From an uncultured Collinsella sp. (GTDB taxonomy: Bacteria > Actinomycetota > Coriobacteriia > Coriobacteriales > Coriobacteriaceae): a stretch of 64,000 bases of DNA. The first letter of the stretch is position 1, and each line of letters opens with the position of its first letter. Where the stretch lies: assembly GCA_905197665.1 (NCBI GenBank), contig CAJJZP010000012.1, forward strand, positions 1 through 64,000, in the 5' to 3' direction. A program made the translations under genes and the position numbers. Positions 33,157 to 42,832 of the stretch are shown one piece after another. Under the pieces are notes generated by a model, which was not told the DNA's origin, ran no database searches, and saw only the letters and a program-made list of their open reading frames with translations.

Positions 33157-34074
33157 ATGAAGAATGAAGACAGTATTTATGAGGTGTTCCTCAACGCGAT
33201 CGATGAAGATCTCCGCAGCATGTGCAAAAAGAACGGGAAGGCAGAGATGCCGTTTCCGTATCCGTACTGCGGCGAGCAGGATACCGAGCGCTTGGCTAAG
33301 GCACTCGTTGGCGTGCTGGAAAAGCACTCGCCCGATATTCCCGGGCTGGTGCCCGAGCAGTATCGAGACGATGTGCACGAGGCCCGCGAGCTTTTGGCCG
33401 CGGCGGCGCTCGCTTTGCTGTCGCTGTATTTTTCCCAGCGCGATAACTGCGCGCCCGGCATGGCCATCTTGATTGGCATGTTTGAGCACGGAAGCAATCC
33501 GCGCTTTAAATCGAGTGGCGTGCTCATGTTTGAGCAGGTTACGACAGGTATGAAGTATTCGTCCGAACAAGGTGGATATATTCTGTCTCGCTTTGTGCGA
33601 AGCATCGACTACAAAAGACCCTGCGACCACGTGCATCGCGATGGGTCGCGCGGTTTTACGGCGGACGAGGACGATGCCGTCATGTTTTATAAGCGCTATC
33701 TCAAGGTGCAGAGACGCGTCTTCGATACCAGTCCGCGTTTCAACTTTGAGTTATGCGTCAAACGCCCGTTTGAGGCACTTTCGGACAATCGGGAGAACTT
33801 CTATTGCATGGAGGAAAAGATGGAAATCGATTTGGCAACTAAGGTACGGGAGCTCCAGGACCGCTACACCCTCAACTTCGCTCAGGCCAAAGAGTATGAC
33901 CTGCTCGACAAGCTGATGATCGATGCATTGCTTGCATATCTGCGCGACGGGTCAGTCTCAATCGCGGCGCGCGAGAGCTATGTGGCGCAAACCGAGCGTC
34001 TGATTGACGGTGCGGTCAAGTTGCCGTGTGCGACGAGCCCCAAGGAGGGCGCAGACGTCGACCGTATTTCCTAG
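33157..34074 (+). CDS. Unknown protein, first gene of the coupling-ATPase operon
   Basis: This 305-residue soluble, acidic protein has no motif I recognise. Its first half has an Ala/Leu-rich helical segment (ELLAAAALALLSLYFSQRDN); its second half is charged and helical (VRELQDRYTLNFAQAKEYDLLDKL). GGAAGAGG lies before ATG 33157. The VirD4-like gene starts 38 bases after its stop. The gap upstream (32868-33156) is AT-richer and holds no convincing gene. Confidence 0.65.
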   Translation: MKNEDSIYEVFLNAIDEDLRSMCKKNGKAEMPFPYPYCGEQDTERLAKALVGVLEKHSPDIPGLVPEQYRDDVHEARELLAAAALALLSLYFSQRDNCAPGMAILIGMFEHGSNPRFKSSGVLMFEQVTTGMKYSSEQGGYILSRFVRSIDYKRPCDHVHRDGSRGFTADEDDAVMFYKRYLKVQRRVFDTSPRFNFELCVKRPFEALSDNRENFYCMEEKMEIDLATKVRELQDRYTLNFAQAKEYDLLDKLMIDALLAYLRDGSVSIAARESYVAQTERLIDGAVKLPCATSPKEGADVDRIS

Positions 34075-34112
34075 CAATCACGCAGAACTATCGACAAGAA
34101 AGGGGCCGTGCC

Positions 34113-35597
34113 ATGTCGGTCATTAAGATGTACGGCTACGAGGCCGCGCAGCAAACGGAGTATCAGACCAAGAAGTGGGCGACCAAGGAGGAAATGCAGA
34201 CGCTGTCATCCGGCGATGAGCAGCGCGATGTGATCTTGGCGCAAGGTGCCACGGTGGCTTTCTACGAGGGCGACAAGCACTGGGAGACGAGCGTGTCCAA
34301 CAATGTGTTTGCCTTTGGCGGTACCGGCAGCGGCAAAACGGCGAGCTTCGTTTTGCCCAACCTGCTCAATCACCACGAGTGCTGCTATGTGGTCACAGAC
34401 ACCAAAGGCGAGCTGCTGCGCCGTACGGGGAAGGGCTTCGAGGAGGACGGCTACGAGGTAACGGTTCTCGACACCATCAATCCCGAGCAGTCGTCCGGGT
34501 ACGATCCTTTGCGCTACGTGATGGATGTCGAGGACATCCCCACCACAGTGGCGTCAATCATGGAGGGGGTCGATCCTGACGGGCGTAGCTTTAGGGACGA
34601 TCCGTTTTGGGACAATGCGAGCGATCTGCTACTTCGAGCGATTATTGGAATCCTGTTCCTCTTAGAGTGCCTTGCCGGCACATTTGCGCCGGACGGGGAT
34701 CCCGCAGCTCCGCGACGCTATCTTAAGATGAACAACGTCTTTAAGCTGGCGGCACTCATCAAGGTTACGGGAGATGGCGAGGGACGATTTCCGCTGGATC
34801 ACCTTGTGGAGCAGGTGGAGTCCAAGGAATTTCTTGGCAAGTATGATTCTGCGAACGCGGACCTGTATGGCGTTGAGCAGTATCGTGATTTTCGCGGGGC
34901 AGCCGATAGGACGCTTAAGAGCATTCTGATCACGCTCAACGCGACCATCTCGCGGCTTAAGACTCCCCAGCTCATGCGCGTCTTTGAGAAAGACGAGATG
35001 CGCCTCGACCGTATCGACGAGGGCAAGCGCGTAATCGATCTTAAGGTGAGCGACAACGACTCGACCAATGCATGGCTTGCGAACGTTGCCCTTAAGCAGC
35101 TGTTTAACCTGGCCCAGCGCCGTGCCGATGCCAACCCCAGCGGGCATTTGCAGCGCCACGTGCAGTTTATTCTTGATGAGTTTCCCAACGTGGGCCGCAT
35201 TCCCGATTTTGAGCGGAGTATTGCGACCGTGCGCAGCCGTGGCATTAGCTTTTTGATGTGCGCGCAATCGCTGAGTCAGCTCGATGGTGTGTACGGCAAA
35301 TCCGCAGCGCTTACCATCCTCGATAACTGCGACAGCTTGATCTATATGGGCGGCGGCAGCAACATCGCGACACAGGAGTACATAAGCAATCTGTGCGGCG
35401 AGTCGGTTCTGGGCACCAATTACGTGGGCGCCGAGCGCACTGCCGTAGATGTGCGCGGTTGCGTGATGACCCCAGGCGAGGTTGGGCTTATGCCTCGCAC
35501 CGATTGCCTGGTCAAGGTGACCGGCATGCGCCCCTTCCGTGCCAAGAAGTACTTTTGCGCCGATCACCCCAATGCAGCTAAGTGGCTAAGGGATTAG
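34113..35597 (+). CDS. VirD4/TraG-like coupling ATPase without membrane domain
   Basis: This 494-residue ATPase of the type IV secretion coupling-protein family has Walker A FGGTGSGKTAS near residue 70, VVTDTKGELLRRTG, GYDPLRYV, Walker B QFILDEFPNVGRIPDFE near 350, SRGISFLMCAQSLSQL and NCDSLIYMGG. Normal coupling proteins begin with two transmembrane helices; here the P-loop comes almost at once and no membrane segment precedes it. No relaxase or mating-pore genes are visible. A role in DNA movement for a mobile element, or a domesticated defence role, are both open. AAAGGGG precedes ATG 34113. Confidence 0.88.
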   Translation: MSVIKMYGYEAAQQTEYQTKKWATKEEMQTLSSGDEQRDVILAQGATVAFYEGDKHWETSVSNNVFAFGGTGSGKTASFVLPNLLNHHECCYVVTDTKGELLRRTGKGFEEDGYEVTVLDTINPEQSSGYDPLRYVMDVEDIPTTVASIMEGVDPDGRSFRDDPFWDNASDLLLRAIIGILFLLECLAGTFAPDGDPAAPRRYLKMNNVFKLAALIKVTGDGEGRFPLDHLVEQVESKEFLGKYDSANADLYGVEQYRDFRGAADRTLKSILITLNATISRLKTPQLMRVFEKDEMRLDRIDEGKRVIDLKVSDNDSTNAWLANVALKQLFNLAQRRADANPSGHLQRHVQFILDEFPNVGRIPDFERSIATVRSRGISFLMCAQSLSQLDGVYGKSAALTILDNCDSLIYMGGGSNIATQEYISNLCGESVLGTNYVGAERTAVDVRGCVMTPGEVGLMPRTDCLVKVTGMRPFRAKKYFCADHPNAAKWLRD

Positions 35598-35712
35598 TCC
35601 CTGCAGCTTTGTATATCCCATCTTGCATGTTTTGTCGCGCGGCTTCCGTTAGCCGTAAGCCGTGCGGTCCAGTTTTTGCCTCCTTACCGATTCCGTTTAG
35701 AAGGGAATTGCC

Positions 35713-36315
35713 ATGTCCGTTATGTATCGTGAGCCCAGCATCATCAAGAAGTCCAAGGACGGCCGCGTTGCCGCCGTCGATATGGCAAGCGAGCTGCTTA
35801 ACAGCCGCGTGCTGCTGCTGGAAGGCGAGGTCAACGATGTGACCTGCAATGGCCTTATTAAGTCCATGCTGGTGTTGGAGCATCAGAGCGCCACCGAGCC
35901 CATCACCCTCATCATCAACAGCCCGGGCGGTAGCGTTACGGCGGGGCTGGCGCTCATCGACACCATGCAGTCGCTCGACTGCCCCGTGATCACGGTGGGC
36001 GAGGGCGTCGTGGCCTCGATGGCCGCGGTGATCTTGGCCTGCGGCGACCACCGCCAGGTATACCGCCACACGCAAGTGCTCATCCACCAGTTGATGGGCG
36101 GCACGGGCATGGCGCAGCAGACCGATATCGAGATCGTGGCCCAGCACACGGCGGCCATGCGCGCCGAGCTGGACGAGCTGCTGGCCGAGCATGGCAACCT
36201 GAGCGCCCAGGAGTTCCACGACCTCACCGAGCGCGACTGCTGGTGCAACGCCAAGCGTGCCCTAGAGCTGGGTCTGGTGGACGAGGTTATTGCGCCCAGC
36301 AAGAAGGCGCTCTAG
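35713..36315 (+). CDS. ClpP-like serine protease
   Basis: This 200-residue protein keeps the ClpP fold and triad: oxyanion segment NSPGGSVTAGLALIDTM, nucleophile Ser in VVASMAAVILACG, His in VLIHQLMGG and Asp in TERDCWCNAKRALELGLVDEV. It is far from housekeeping ClpP in the first 40 residues. Being inside an accessory operon, it probably serves a dedicated task. The only AAA+ unfoldase-like protein nearby is at 53802-55571, beyond the defence island; pairing of the two is an inference. AGAAGGGA precedes the ATG. Confidence 0.85.
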   Translation: MSVMYREPSIIKKSKDGRVAAVDMASELLNSRVLLLEGEVNDVTCNGLIKSMLVLEHQSATEPITLIINSPGGSVTAGLALIDTMQSLDCPVITVGEGVVASMAAVILACGDHRQVYRHTQVLIHQLMGGTGMAQQTDIEIVAQHTAAMRAELDELLAEHGNLSAQEFHDLTERDCWCNAKRALELGLVDEVIAPSKKAL

Positions 36316-36389
36316 CGGGGCGCATGCCTTACAAGTACGTTGTGCAGGGCGAACAAGTGCGTAAATTCACAGCCAGAAAGAGGTTGAAC

Positions 36390-37208
36390 ATGAACAGGAT
36401 TTGGGACGTCGATGGCATTGAGTGGGAAGACCTGCCCACCGTGAGCGACCTGCTGTGCGCTGCGGACACAAAGATCCTGGCGCGTGAGGTTGCCCTTCGA
36501 TACGGCGGCAAGCCGGACGGCCGCGGCCGTGGCGATAGCGAACGCAGCCTAAAGCGCGCCCGCCGCAAGGTCAAAAAGCTGCGGAAGATAGATCCCGAGC
36601 CCAGCGACAAGATCATCCTGTTGCCCAAGCATGTCATCAATCGTCGCGATGCGGGCCACGGTTTTGGCTATTACGACGTGGAGCCGTGCATCTTTATGCG
36701 CGACGGCGTGCAAAGGCTGGGGGAGGACGCACTCGCCAATGTGCTTCCGTGGGAATTGATCCTGATGGATGATGAGTCCGCGAGCGAAATGCTGGGCTTT
36801 CGCGTATGGCTCGAAGGCGAGTGGGATCTATGCGAACGTTATCGCTTTTTGGCCGTGGTGTGTGTTCGCATGCTGAACAACATCTGGGCGCAAAAGGAGC
36901 TGCGCAAGTTCCTCGAGCAGGGCGATGCGGCCTGCGATATGGACGAGGACGATGTAGTTGAGGACATTCGCCGCGACGTGCTGTATCCCGAGGAAGTAAT
37001 TAACGCCAAACTCGGCGGCTATTGGGACACGAGTTTGGGACTCAACCTGCCCTGGAAGGACGAGCATCGGCAGACTTGCACGCGGATTGACAGGGCTATC
37101 GATGACCTGTTTGCCGAGGAAACGAAGCGCTGCGCTGCGGAGCTTGGGAAGAAGCTCGAGCGCGGGTATGAGGAGCGCGGGGAGTTACTGAACGGGATGT
37201 CCTTGTGA
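36390..37208 (+). CDS. Unknown basic/acidic protein of the accessory operon
   Basis: This 272-residue protein has no recognised family. A basic helical stretch (SERSLKRARRKVKKLRKI) near residue 60 could bind nucleic acid. The C-terminal half contains CERYRFLAVVCVRMLNNIWAQKELRKFL and ends in a charged helix. ATG 36390 with AAAGAGG is chosen; the frame is open back to 36243, but that overlaps the ClpP-like gene. The position directly behind the protease suggests co-expression. Confidence 0.6.
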   Translation: MNRIWDVDGIEWEDLPTVSDLLCAADTKILAREVALRYGGKPDGRGRGDSERSLKRARRKVKKLRKIDPEPSDKIILLPKHVINRRDAGHGFGYYDVEPCIFMRDGVQRLGEDALANVLPWELILMDDESASEMLGFRVWLEGEWDLCERYRFLAVVCVRMLNNIWAQKELRKFLEQGDAACDMDEDDVVEDIRRDVLYPEEVINAKLGGYWDTSLGLNLPWKDEHRQTCTRIDRAIDDLFAEETKRCAAELGKKLERGYEERGELLNGMSL

Positions 37209-37295
37209 ACGGTTGCCGACGGTCCGATAAAAATCTGTCCGGACGAAATGATAGAACGATAGCGTAAATAGCATCTGCACTTTAAGGAGTTAACA

Positions 37296-37733
37296 ATGGG
37301 AATCGCCTATAAGGAACTGTTTCGTGTAAACCGTCCTATCTGTGGGCCTGGACCAGGAGGTTTCTTCATTAAAAGATTCAAGGAAGGCGGCTACAGTGAG
37401 GCTGAATTGCTCGATTTAATTTCGGGAGTGGACTTTTCTCTTGGTGAAGTGGATGAGGACATTAGCCTGAAAAAGAAATGCGAAATAGTCGAACAGGCGG
37501 TGAGTGGGGTGCATTATACGAGTTGGGCCCCCAGCGTGATCAGCATGATCATCTCACTTACGGTCGGAGGGTGTCTGTCTGCATGGGCGGGCAACAATTC
37601 AATCGCTGCCGGGGTTTTCGTGACGCCATGCCTGATTGCCTTGGGAATATATGCATGGTTTCGTTTATGCTTTGAGCGAAATCAAACGGTACTGTTGGGT
37701 GCGCTGAACCACATAAAGACACTTCAGCCGTAG
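37296..37733 (+). CDS. Small membrane protein of unknown function
   Basis: This 145-residue protein has a soluble N-terminus (about 75 residues) and two hydrophobic helices near the C-terminus (SVISMIISLTVGGCLSAWAG, AAGVFVTPCLIALGIYAWF), ending in a short cytoplasmic tail. TAAGGAG precedes the ATG. It is the last gene before the defence island and has lower GC than its neighbours. No family is recognised. Confidence 0.6.
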   Translation: MGIAYKELFRVNRPICGPGPGGFFIKRFKEGGYSEAELLDLISGVDFSLGEVDEDISLKKKCEIVEQAVSGVHYTSWAPSVISMIISLTVGGCLSAWAGNNSIAAGVFVTPCLIALGIYAWFRLCFERNQTVLLGALNHIKTLQP

Positions 37734-38094
37734 TTGCATGAAATCGCCGATCGCCTGCCGTGGGCCCTCGGGACCGCCCTCGCGGCGCCCTTCCCGCTCT
37801 TTCCGGACATGGCGTCCTCCGATCTCCCGGGGCCGGCCGACCCGGCCCTCAGGGTATCGGATTCCCAAATTCATCCGTACATGTACGGATGAATTTGGGA
37901 GGTGTTCGGATGAAGTTGATATTCAAGGGGTGCGGCAGTTGGCAGGAATCTCAAGCGCCCAACCGCCAATCTCCACATTTCTTTGCTAAACTAGCTTTGC
38001 GCGGGAAACCGTGCATAGTTCGGGAGCATGTCCCCCAACTGGATCTAGGTTCGGATGCCGTTGCCCGGACTATTGGTGAAGGTTGGGGGACTTC
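37734..38094. other. Left junction of the defence island
   Basis: The first 130 bases are very GC-rich (GGGGCCGGCC) and look like remains of a deleted sequence. A 36-base palindrome follows. A small frame from ATG 37910 (65 codons, GGGAGGTG upstream, overlapping the SIR2 gene end) is possible but has no recognisable features. Confidence 0.4.
37864..37899. repeat. Perfect 36-base palindrome
   Basis: CCCAAATTCATCCGTACA (37864-37881) is followed directly by its exact reverse complement. There is no loop and no T-run, which favours a protein-binding site or recombination point over a terminator. Confidence 0.85.
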
Positions 38095-39675
38095 CTACTT
38101 TCCATAGCGCAAGAAGTCGTAGATGCGGACGCACTTCCGATAATGCGAATCTTTCAACAGAGCCCTCTTCTTGGCAGGGTCGTTTCCCACGTCAGCCAGT
38201 GCCCGCTTCAGCAACGCTTCCAAGTCGTCGACGTCCATCTCTTCCTCTGAAAGGCACGGGATGAACGCGAACGGGCTCTTTGGCGCGCATGCATTCGCAA
38301 GGCCCTTTATGCTCAGCGACCCTTCGAATCTGCGACGAGTCGCAGGCATCGATTTGCGGAACGTTTCGCTTCGATAGCTATCAATCGAGGTGAGCGTTGG
38401 GAGATAAGTCGCTATGTCCTTACCGACCTCTCCACCGAGTCCGCGCGTGTACTTGAAGACAGGCATGTTGTTGGGCCGTTGGCGCACGTACATGTTGAGG
38501 TAGTTCTCGACGATGAACTTTGGGTCATAGCGAAGGTTATCGAGCACGATGTCCTCGAAGATATCTTCAGGTGAAATCGGCTTTCCGATGCTACTTGGTG
38601 ACACCGACAGGCCGATGACGATCTTCTGGTCCGGGTCAAGGTCGTTGAGGACATTGTCTATCCCTGAGACGATGATGTCGGAACTCGGGTCGATATGCTC
38701 CGCAAGCCTGAACACGCTGCCCCTCAACTCGCGGATAAATCGCGTGCTATACATTTTCCGGAAGCTGCGCATCGCATCGTAGATCGACTCGAAGTCATCC
38801 GTGGTGATCTTCGTCATCGAAAGCGTACGGCCACCGAAACTCATAGCAATCTCGCCAACAGAGGTGTCGGTTGCGTGCTGAACGAAGATGAGCCGCTTGC
38901 CCAGCCGTTTGAGCTTGTCATCTGGTAGGCATTCGCAGATGTCACCCAGTATCGACCTGATGTTCTCGTCTTGAATCGAATAACCGAGGAAGATGACGGG
39001 ATACTCGACGAAGAGGGTGAGCAGCTTCGTCGAGAGATACTTCCTCTTCTGCGCGAACTCCGCATAGTCAGCGCTGGTCAGGACGATGCTTCCCGCCCTC
39101 GAGACTGAGCCATGGATCTTGTATATCTCCTGAGAGAAAGCCTGGTCAGAGAACAGGAGGTCGCTTTCTCCGACGTAGGTCGTGAAACCAGGGAATAGGG
39201 TCTCACACATACAGTCATAATTCGTGGTGATGATGCCGGCAACTTTTTCCCTGCCCGCCTTCGCCAGCTTCTCAGTTTCGGCGCTCTCGACGAGACGAGC
39301 TCTCGCGATCTTATCTGCGACGTAGATCTTCATGGGCGAAGCGTCCCCGGTAAGCTCGTCACTGTGATCTTCGCGGAAGGCAGCGAATTCATCCGATGCA
39401 AAGAGCTCGTGGTTTACTTCGCTTTCCATGAGCGTGGCAACGTACGGCAGTTCGGACTCGACCTTGCCGTTCTGGACAGCAATCTTCGCCTGGCTCTTGA
39501 AGCGCGCGAAGGCATATGGGTCGTCAAGCACCTCGGCGCAGATATCCGAAAGCAGCCCCTCCCATCCCGGCGTGCCGCAGTAACGACGGGAGAGGCCAGA
39601 GCCGATGAAGAGAAACGGATAACGCCCGGCATCATCAACAGCTTTGTGGATTATCGATTTGATTCTCTCGTCCAT
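38095..39675 (-). CDS. SIR2-domain defence protein
   Basis: This 526-residue protein has an N-terminal SIR2 NAD-binding domain: FLFIGSGLSRR (25-29), GIITTNYD near 150, YKIHGSV near 185 and FLGYSIQDEN near 230. Bacterial proteins of this type act as NAD hydrolases in abortive anti-phage systems (Thoeris, DSR, pAgo-associated). The C-terminal 280 residues have no named domain I recognise and probably sense the trigger. The ATG at 39675 has AGGAGG upstream. It is encoded opposite to the restriction operon and has no partner gene beside it, which fits a single-protein DSR-like system. Confidence 0.88.
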   Translation of the reverse strand: MDERIKSIIHKAVDDAGRYPFLFIGSGLSRRYCGTPGWEGLLSDICAEVLDDPYAFARFKSQAKIAVQNGKVESELPYVATLMESEVNHELFASDEFAAFREDHSDELTGDASPMKIYVADKIARARLVESAETEKLAKAGREKVAGIITTNYDCMCETLFPGFTTYVGESDLLFSDQAFSQEIYKIHGSVSRAGSIVLTSADYAEFAQKRKYLSTKLLTLFVEYPVIFLGYSIQDENIRSILGDICECLPDDKLKRLGKRLIFVQHATDTSVGEIAMSFGGRTLSMTKITTDDFESIYDAMRSFRKMYSTRFIRELRGSVFRLAEHIDPSSDIIVSGIDNVLNDLDPDQKIVIGLSVSPSSIGKPISPEDIFEDIVLDNLRYDPKFIVENYLNMYVRQRPNNMPVFKYTRGLGGEVGKDIATYLPTLTSIDSYRSETFRKSMPATRRRFEGSLSIKGLANACAPKSPFAFIPCLSEEEMDVDDLEALLKRALADVGNDPAKKRALLKDSHYRKCVRIYDFLRYGK

Positions 39676-39714
39676 AATCTTTCCTCCTGTACCAATCGAC
39701 ATGCTCGTGAAATG

Positions 39715-40443
39715 TTATCCCACCAACTTCGGCGAGTGCGGGCTGAAAGCATCGTTGCCGTTCTGCCCGTCGACCAATCCGCACGCGAGACTCAGCGGCA
39801 CAACTGCAGCGTTCTCGACCTCCACGCTAAGCACGTAGTGGAAGTCCGCCCCCTGGCTCCCACGATTCCGCTCGTAACCAATGGCGGCCAGCCGGTCGGC
39901 TAGTTCGTCTCTCGAAACCAGCTCGTTAGCCTTCACCTTGCAAAGCATGGGTTCAAGTTCGTAAGTGTTTGTCTCGCTGATTGCGTTCCTGTAGAAGCGG
40001 AAATGGGTCGTACGAAAGAGATCTTTATGATGGGAGTACACGTGCCCGTCCTTAATGGCGTAGAAGTAGAAAAGGAACTCACCGCCCTCGTTTAGCCTGC
40101 CGCTACTTTCAAGGAAGCGGTAAATTTGTGGCGCTACAACGGAGAGCCGATTACGCTTCCGAAGCGATTTGCCCCACGAGCTGAGTTTATTGAATACCAC
40201 AACGATATGATATTTAAAGGGTAATTGGACTATCTCCCGACCAAACGAGGATTCGGATTGGCTTGCTGAAATGTGGCAGTGCCCTGTTCTAAGCAACGTA
40301 TTTGCGATAGAGTCGCGCGGGAACGGTGCTCGGGGCCGTTGCACCAGTAGCAAATTACTTATATCGAGCGATGTGATGCTGCGATTTCGGAAATGCTTGC
40401 CTGGTTGCGGCGCCGACTTCGAAAAGCTGGTTTTTATTTCCAT
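39715..40443 (-). pseudogene. Partial inverted copy of the McrC-like nuclease 3' end
   Basis: The 242-residue frame has two parts. Its last 135 residues match the C-terminus of the nuclease at 44696-47131 almost position by position (FLESSGRL, FLFYFYAIKDGHVYSHHKDLFRT, GNDAFSPHSPK). Its first 105 residues have no counterpart there. The match starts abruptly at the FLESSGRL segment. It may be a recombination remnant, or the shared part may be a mobile C-terminal domain used by two genes. No ribosome site is evident before ATG 40443. The call as pseudogene is the more likely of the two. Confidence 0.55.
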
Positions 40444-41005
40444 TACAGCTGAAACAGGCCGTCAAAATTCATGGAAGATCTTTTCGATAGTAATGGATGA
40501 ACTGAGGAGGTTTGTCTGGAGGGTGGATCGAGGTTCAAGATTGTTGCGCTCTGAAACGTTTCAGCTGAGGTCGGAGAGCGATCGCATGAGTCGATTTATA
40601 TTTCGGCAGCGTTGCATCCATAGAAGAGAGAGGGATGCGTATTCGTTTGGCAGCGAGGGCGTGAGTGGGCGGAAACTTCGTGGCGTACAGCAATAAGGCT
40701 ATACCTAAAAGCCTTTGTGTTGAACGGGTTTTCGCGGGAGCGGAGGGTGCGTGCCGCGAGGGACGGTCCGCGGCACGACCGACCCGGCGCGGCATCCGGA
40801 GCGGACGCGGATGCGGCGCGGACGGCCTCTGACGGGCGAGCATGCGACAGTGGTTGCCCTGCTGGGCGGCAATAAGCTCGAATCGAGCACGAGCGATTCT
40901 TGTCCGGGCGAAGCGTTACAACTGGATTTGTTCTGTTGCCGACTGATCTTGAAGCATGTTGGAAGAAACGGAATTACAATTATTTATTTGTCTGTATCTA
41001 TCGAA
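40444..41005. other. Intergenic region upstream of the restriction operon
   Basis: No convincing gene is seen. CTGAAACGTTTCAG (40551-40564) is an exact palindrome whose core fits LacI-family operators. From about 40735 to 40830 the sequence becomes very GC-rich, unlike the AT-rich stretch just before the methylase gene (TACAAT at 40975 could be its -10). The patchwork suggests pieces of different origin. Confidence 0.45.
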
Positions 41006-41944
41006 ATGGAGACCGAGCGCGTGGAAAACGAGAGGAACATAACGGCAGTTGACCTTTTCGCCGGCTGCGGCGGAATGTCCCTCGGCTTCGAAAAGGCTGG
41101 CGTCAATGTTGTGGCTGCCTACGACAATTGGGACGCTGCCATTGATGTCTATCGCGCTAACTTCCAGCATCCTGTTTTCAAAAGGGATCTCTCCGACGTT
41201 TCCGTATCCGAGGAAGTTGCCGGCTTCGCTCCGGATATCATCATCGGCGGGCCTCCTTGTCAGGATTTCTCGCAGGCCGGCAAGAGATCCGAGGATGGTG
41301 GGCGCGCAATCCTCTCTGTTAGATATGCCGAGATCATCGCGAGGTGCAAGCCTCGCTTCATCGTTATGGAGAACGTCCCACGCGTTCGAACGAGCAAATC
41401 CATGGAAGCGATTCGGGCCACCTTCAAAGCGCAGGGTTATGGCTTGAGTGGGCGAGTGATGGATGCAAGCCTGTGCGGGGTCCCCCAAGCTCGCAAGAGA
41501 TACTTCTTGATCGGATGCCTTGGGGCGCCCGACGGGTTCCTCGACCCATATCTTGAGAAGGGCCTTTCTGACCATCAGATGACAATTCGTGAGTATCTCG
41601 GTAACGAGCTTGGAATTGATTACTACTTCAGAATTCCGCGAAGCTACACGAGGCGGGCCATCTTCAGCATCGACGAGCCCTCGGTCACTATTCGTGGTGT
41701 GGACAGGCCGATACCGCCGAACTACAAGCTTCACCCCAACGACGCGGCGGACCTCAGTCAAGCCCGGTGCTTGACTCCAAAGGAACGCAGTAGGATCCAG
41801 ACTTTCCCGGAGTCTTTCAAGTTCTTTGGGAGTAAGACGGATGTCAACCAGATGGTGGGCAACGCCGTACCGGTAAACCTTGCCACCTACGTTGCACGAG
41901 CGCTACTAGAGTACAGGAGGGATGTGAGCGATGGACTGCGTTGA
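41006..41944 (+). CDS. DNA cytosine-5 methyltransferase, LlaJI M1-like
   Basis: This 312-residue methyltransferase has the C5 motifs in order: I (AVDLFAGCGGMSLGFEKAG), IV with catalytic Cys (GGPPCQDFS, near residue 84), VI (FIVMENV), VIII (QARKRYFLIG), IX and X (MVGNAVPVNLA). The target-recognition part is short. It overlaps the second methyltransferase by 14 bases. Two C5 methylases followed by McrB- and McrC-like genes is the LlaJI layout, in which each methylase protects one strand of an asymmetric site. ATG 41006 lacks a strong ribosome site; an AT-rich leader precedes it. Confidence 0.88.
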   Translation: METERVENERNITAVDLFAGCGGMSLGFEKAGVNVVAAYDNWDAAIDVYRANFQHPVFKRDLSDVSVSEEVAGFAPDIIIGGPPCQDFSQAGKRSEDGGRAILSVRYAEIIARCKPRFIVMENVPRVRTSKSMEAIRATFKAQGYGLSGRVMDASLCGVPQARKRYFLIGCLGAPDGFLDPYLEKGLSDHQMTIREYLGNELGIDYYFRIPRSYTRRAIFSIDEPSVTIRGVDRPIPPNYKLHPNDAADLSQARCLTPKERSRIQTFPESFKFFGSKTDVNQMVGNAVPVNLATYVARALLEYRRDVSDGLR

Positions 41945-42818
41945 TCTTTTCTCGGGATGCGGCGGTATGTCGCTCGGATTCCAGAATGCGGGCTTCAACA
42001 TAAAGGCGGCGTTTGATAACTGGCAGGCGGCTGTCGACATCTATTCGGCAAACTTCGACCACCCGGCATTCAAATACGATCTTTACGATGCGGAAGCGGT
42101 CCCGAAAATTGAAGAGTATTCGCCGTCGATGATAATCGGTGGCCCCCCTTGCCAGGACTTCTCCATTGCGGGCGCCAGACAGCGCGGCAAAAGGGCCAAT
42201 CTCACCATCCGATATGCTGAGATAGTTCGGGACGTCAGACCCGAGTGGTTCGTCATGGAGAATGTTTACAATATCGAGCGGATGGACGTCCTGCCCGAGG
42301 CGCTGGAAATATTCCGCAATGCTGGATACGGTCTCACGAGGCGCGTCCTCAACGCCAGTCTATGTGGTGTGCCTCAGATTCGCAGGCGCTTTATCCTTGT
42401 CGGTCATCTTGGTGATAAAGATGACTTTCTCGGCGAACTCTTGGATTCAAGGCTGAGCGACAAGCAGATGACCGTCAGGGATTACCTTGGCGATTCGCTC
42501 GGCACGCAATACTTCTACATGCATCCACGCAACTTCCAGCGTAGGGGCGTCTTCACGATTGACGAGCCAGCGGTAACGGTACGAGGCACCAACCGTCCGA
42601 TACCGCCAGCATATAAGAGGCATCATGCCGACAAGGCTGATATTTCTGAAGGTGTGAGAGCCTTAACATACAAGGAGCGCAGCTATCTGCAAACCTTCCC
42701 CGAAGAGTTTGAGTTTGTCGGGTCCAAGACAGACATTGAGCAGGCGATTGGCAATGCCGTGCCAGTTAAGCTTGCTGAGTACGTTGCTAGATGCATAGCT
42801 GACTATGCAGCAGATTAA
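41931..42818 (+). CDS. DNA cytosine-5 methyltransferase, LlaJI M2-like
   Basis: This 295-residue second C5 methyltransferase starts directly with motif I (CVDLFSGCGGMSLGFQNAG), then GGPPCQDFSIAGARQRG (Cys near 74), FVMENVYN, QIRRRFILVGHL and AIGNAVPVKLAEYVA. It is clearly paralogous to the upstream methylase. AGGAGGG lies inside the end of the first gene. It presumably methylates the other strand of the recognition site. The McrB-like gene begins 14 bases after its stop. Confidence 0.9.
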   Translation: MDCVDLFSGCGGMSLGFQNAGFNIKAAFDNWQAAVDIYSANFDHPAFKYDLYDAEAVPKIEEYSPSMIIGGPPCQDFSIAGARQRGKRANLTIRYAEIVRDVRPEWFVMENVYNIERMDVLPEALEIFRNAGYGLTRRVLNASLCGVPQIRRRFILVGHLGDKDDFLGELLDSRLSDKQMTVRDYLGDSLGTQYFYMHPRNFQRRGVFTIDEPAVTVRGTNRPIPPAYKRHHADKADISEGVRALTYKERSYLQTFPEEFEFVGSKTDIEQAIGNAVPVKLAEYVARCIADYAAD

Positions 42819-42832
42819 TTGTGGTGGTTGCC

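Noticed and set aside
36243..36389. Longer start for the 272-residue protein
   Set aside because: It would overlap the ClpP-like gene end by over 70 bases, while ATG 36390 has a clear ribosome site.
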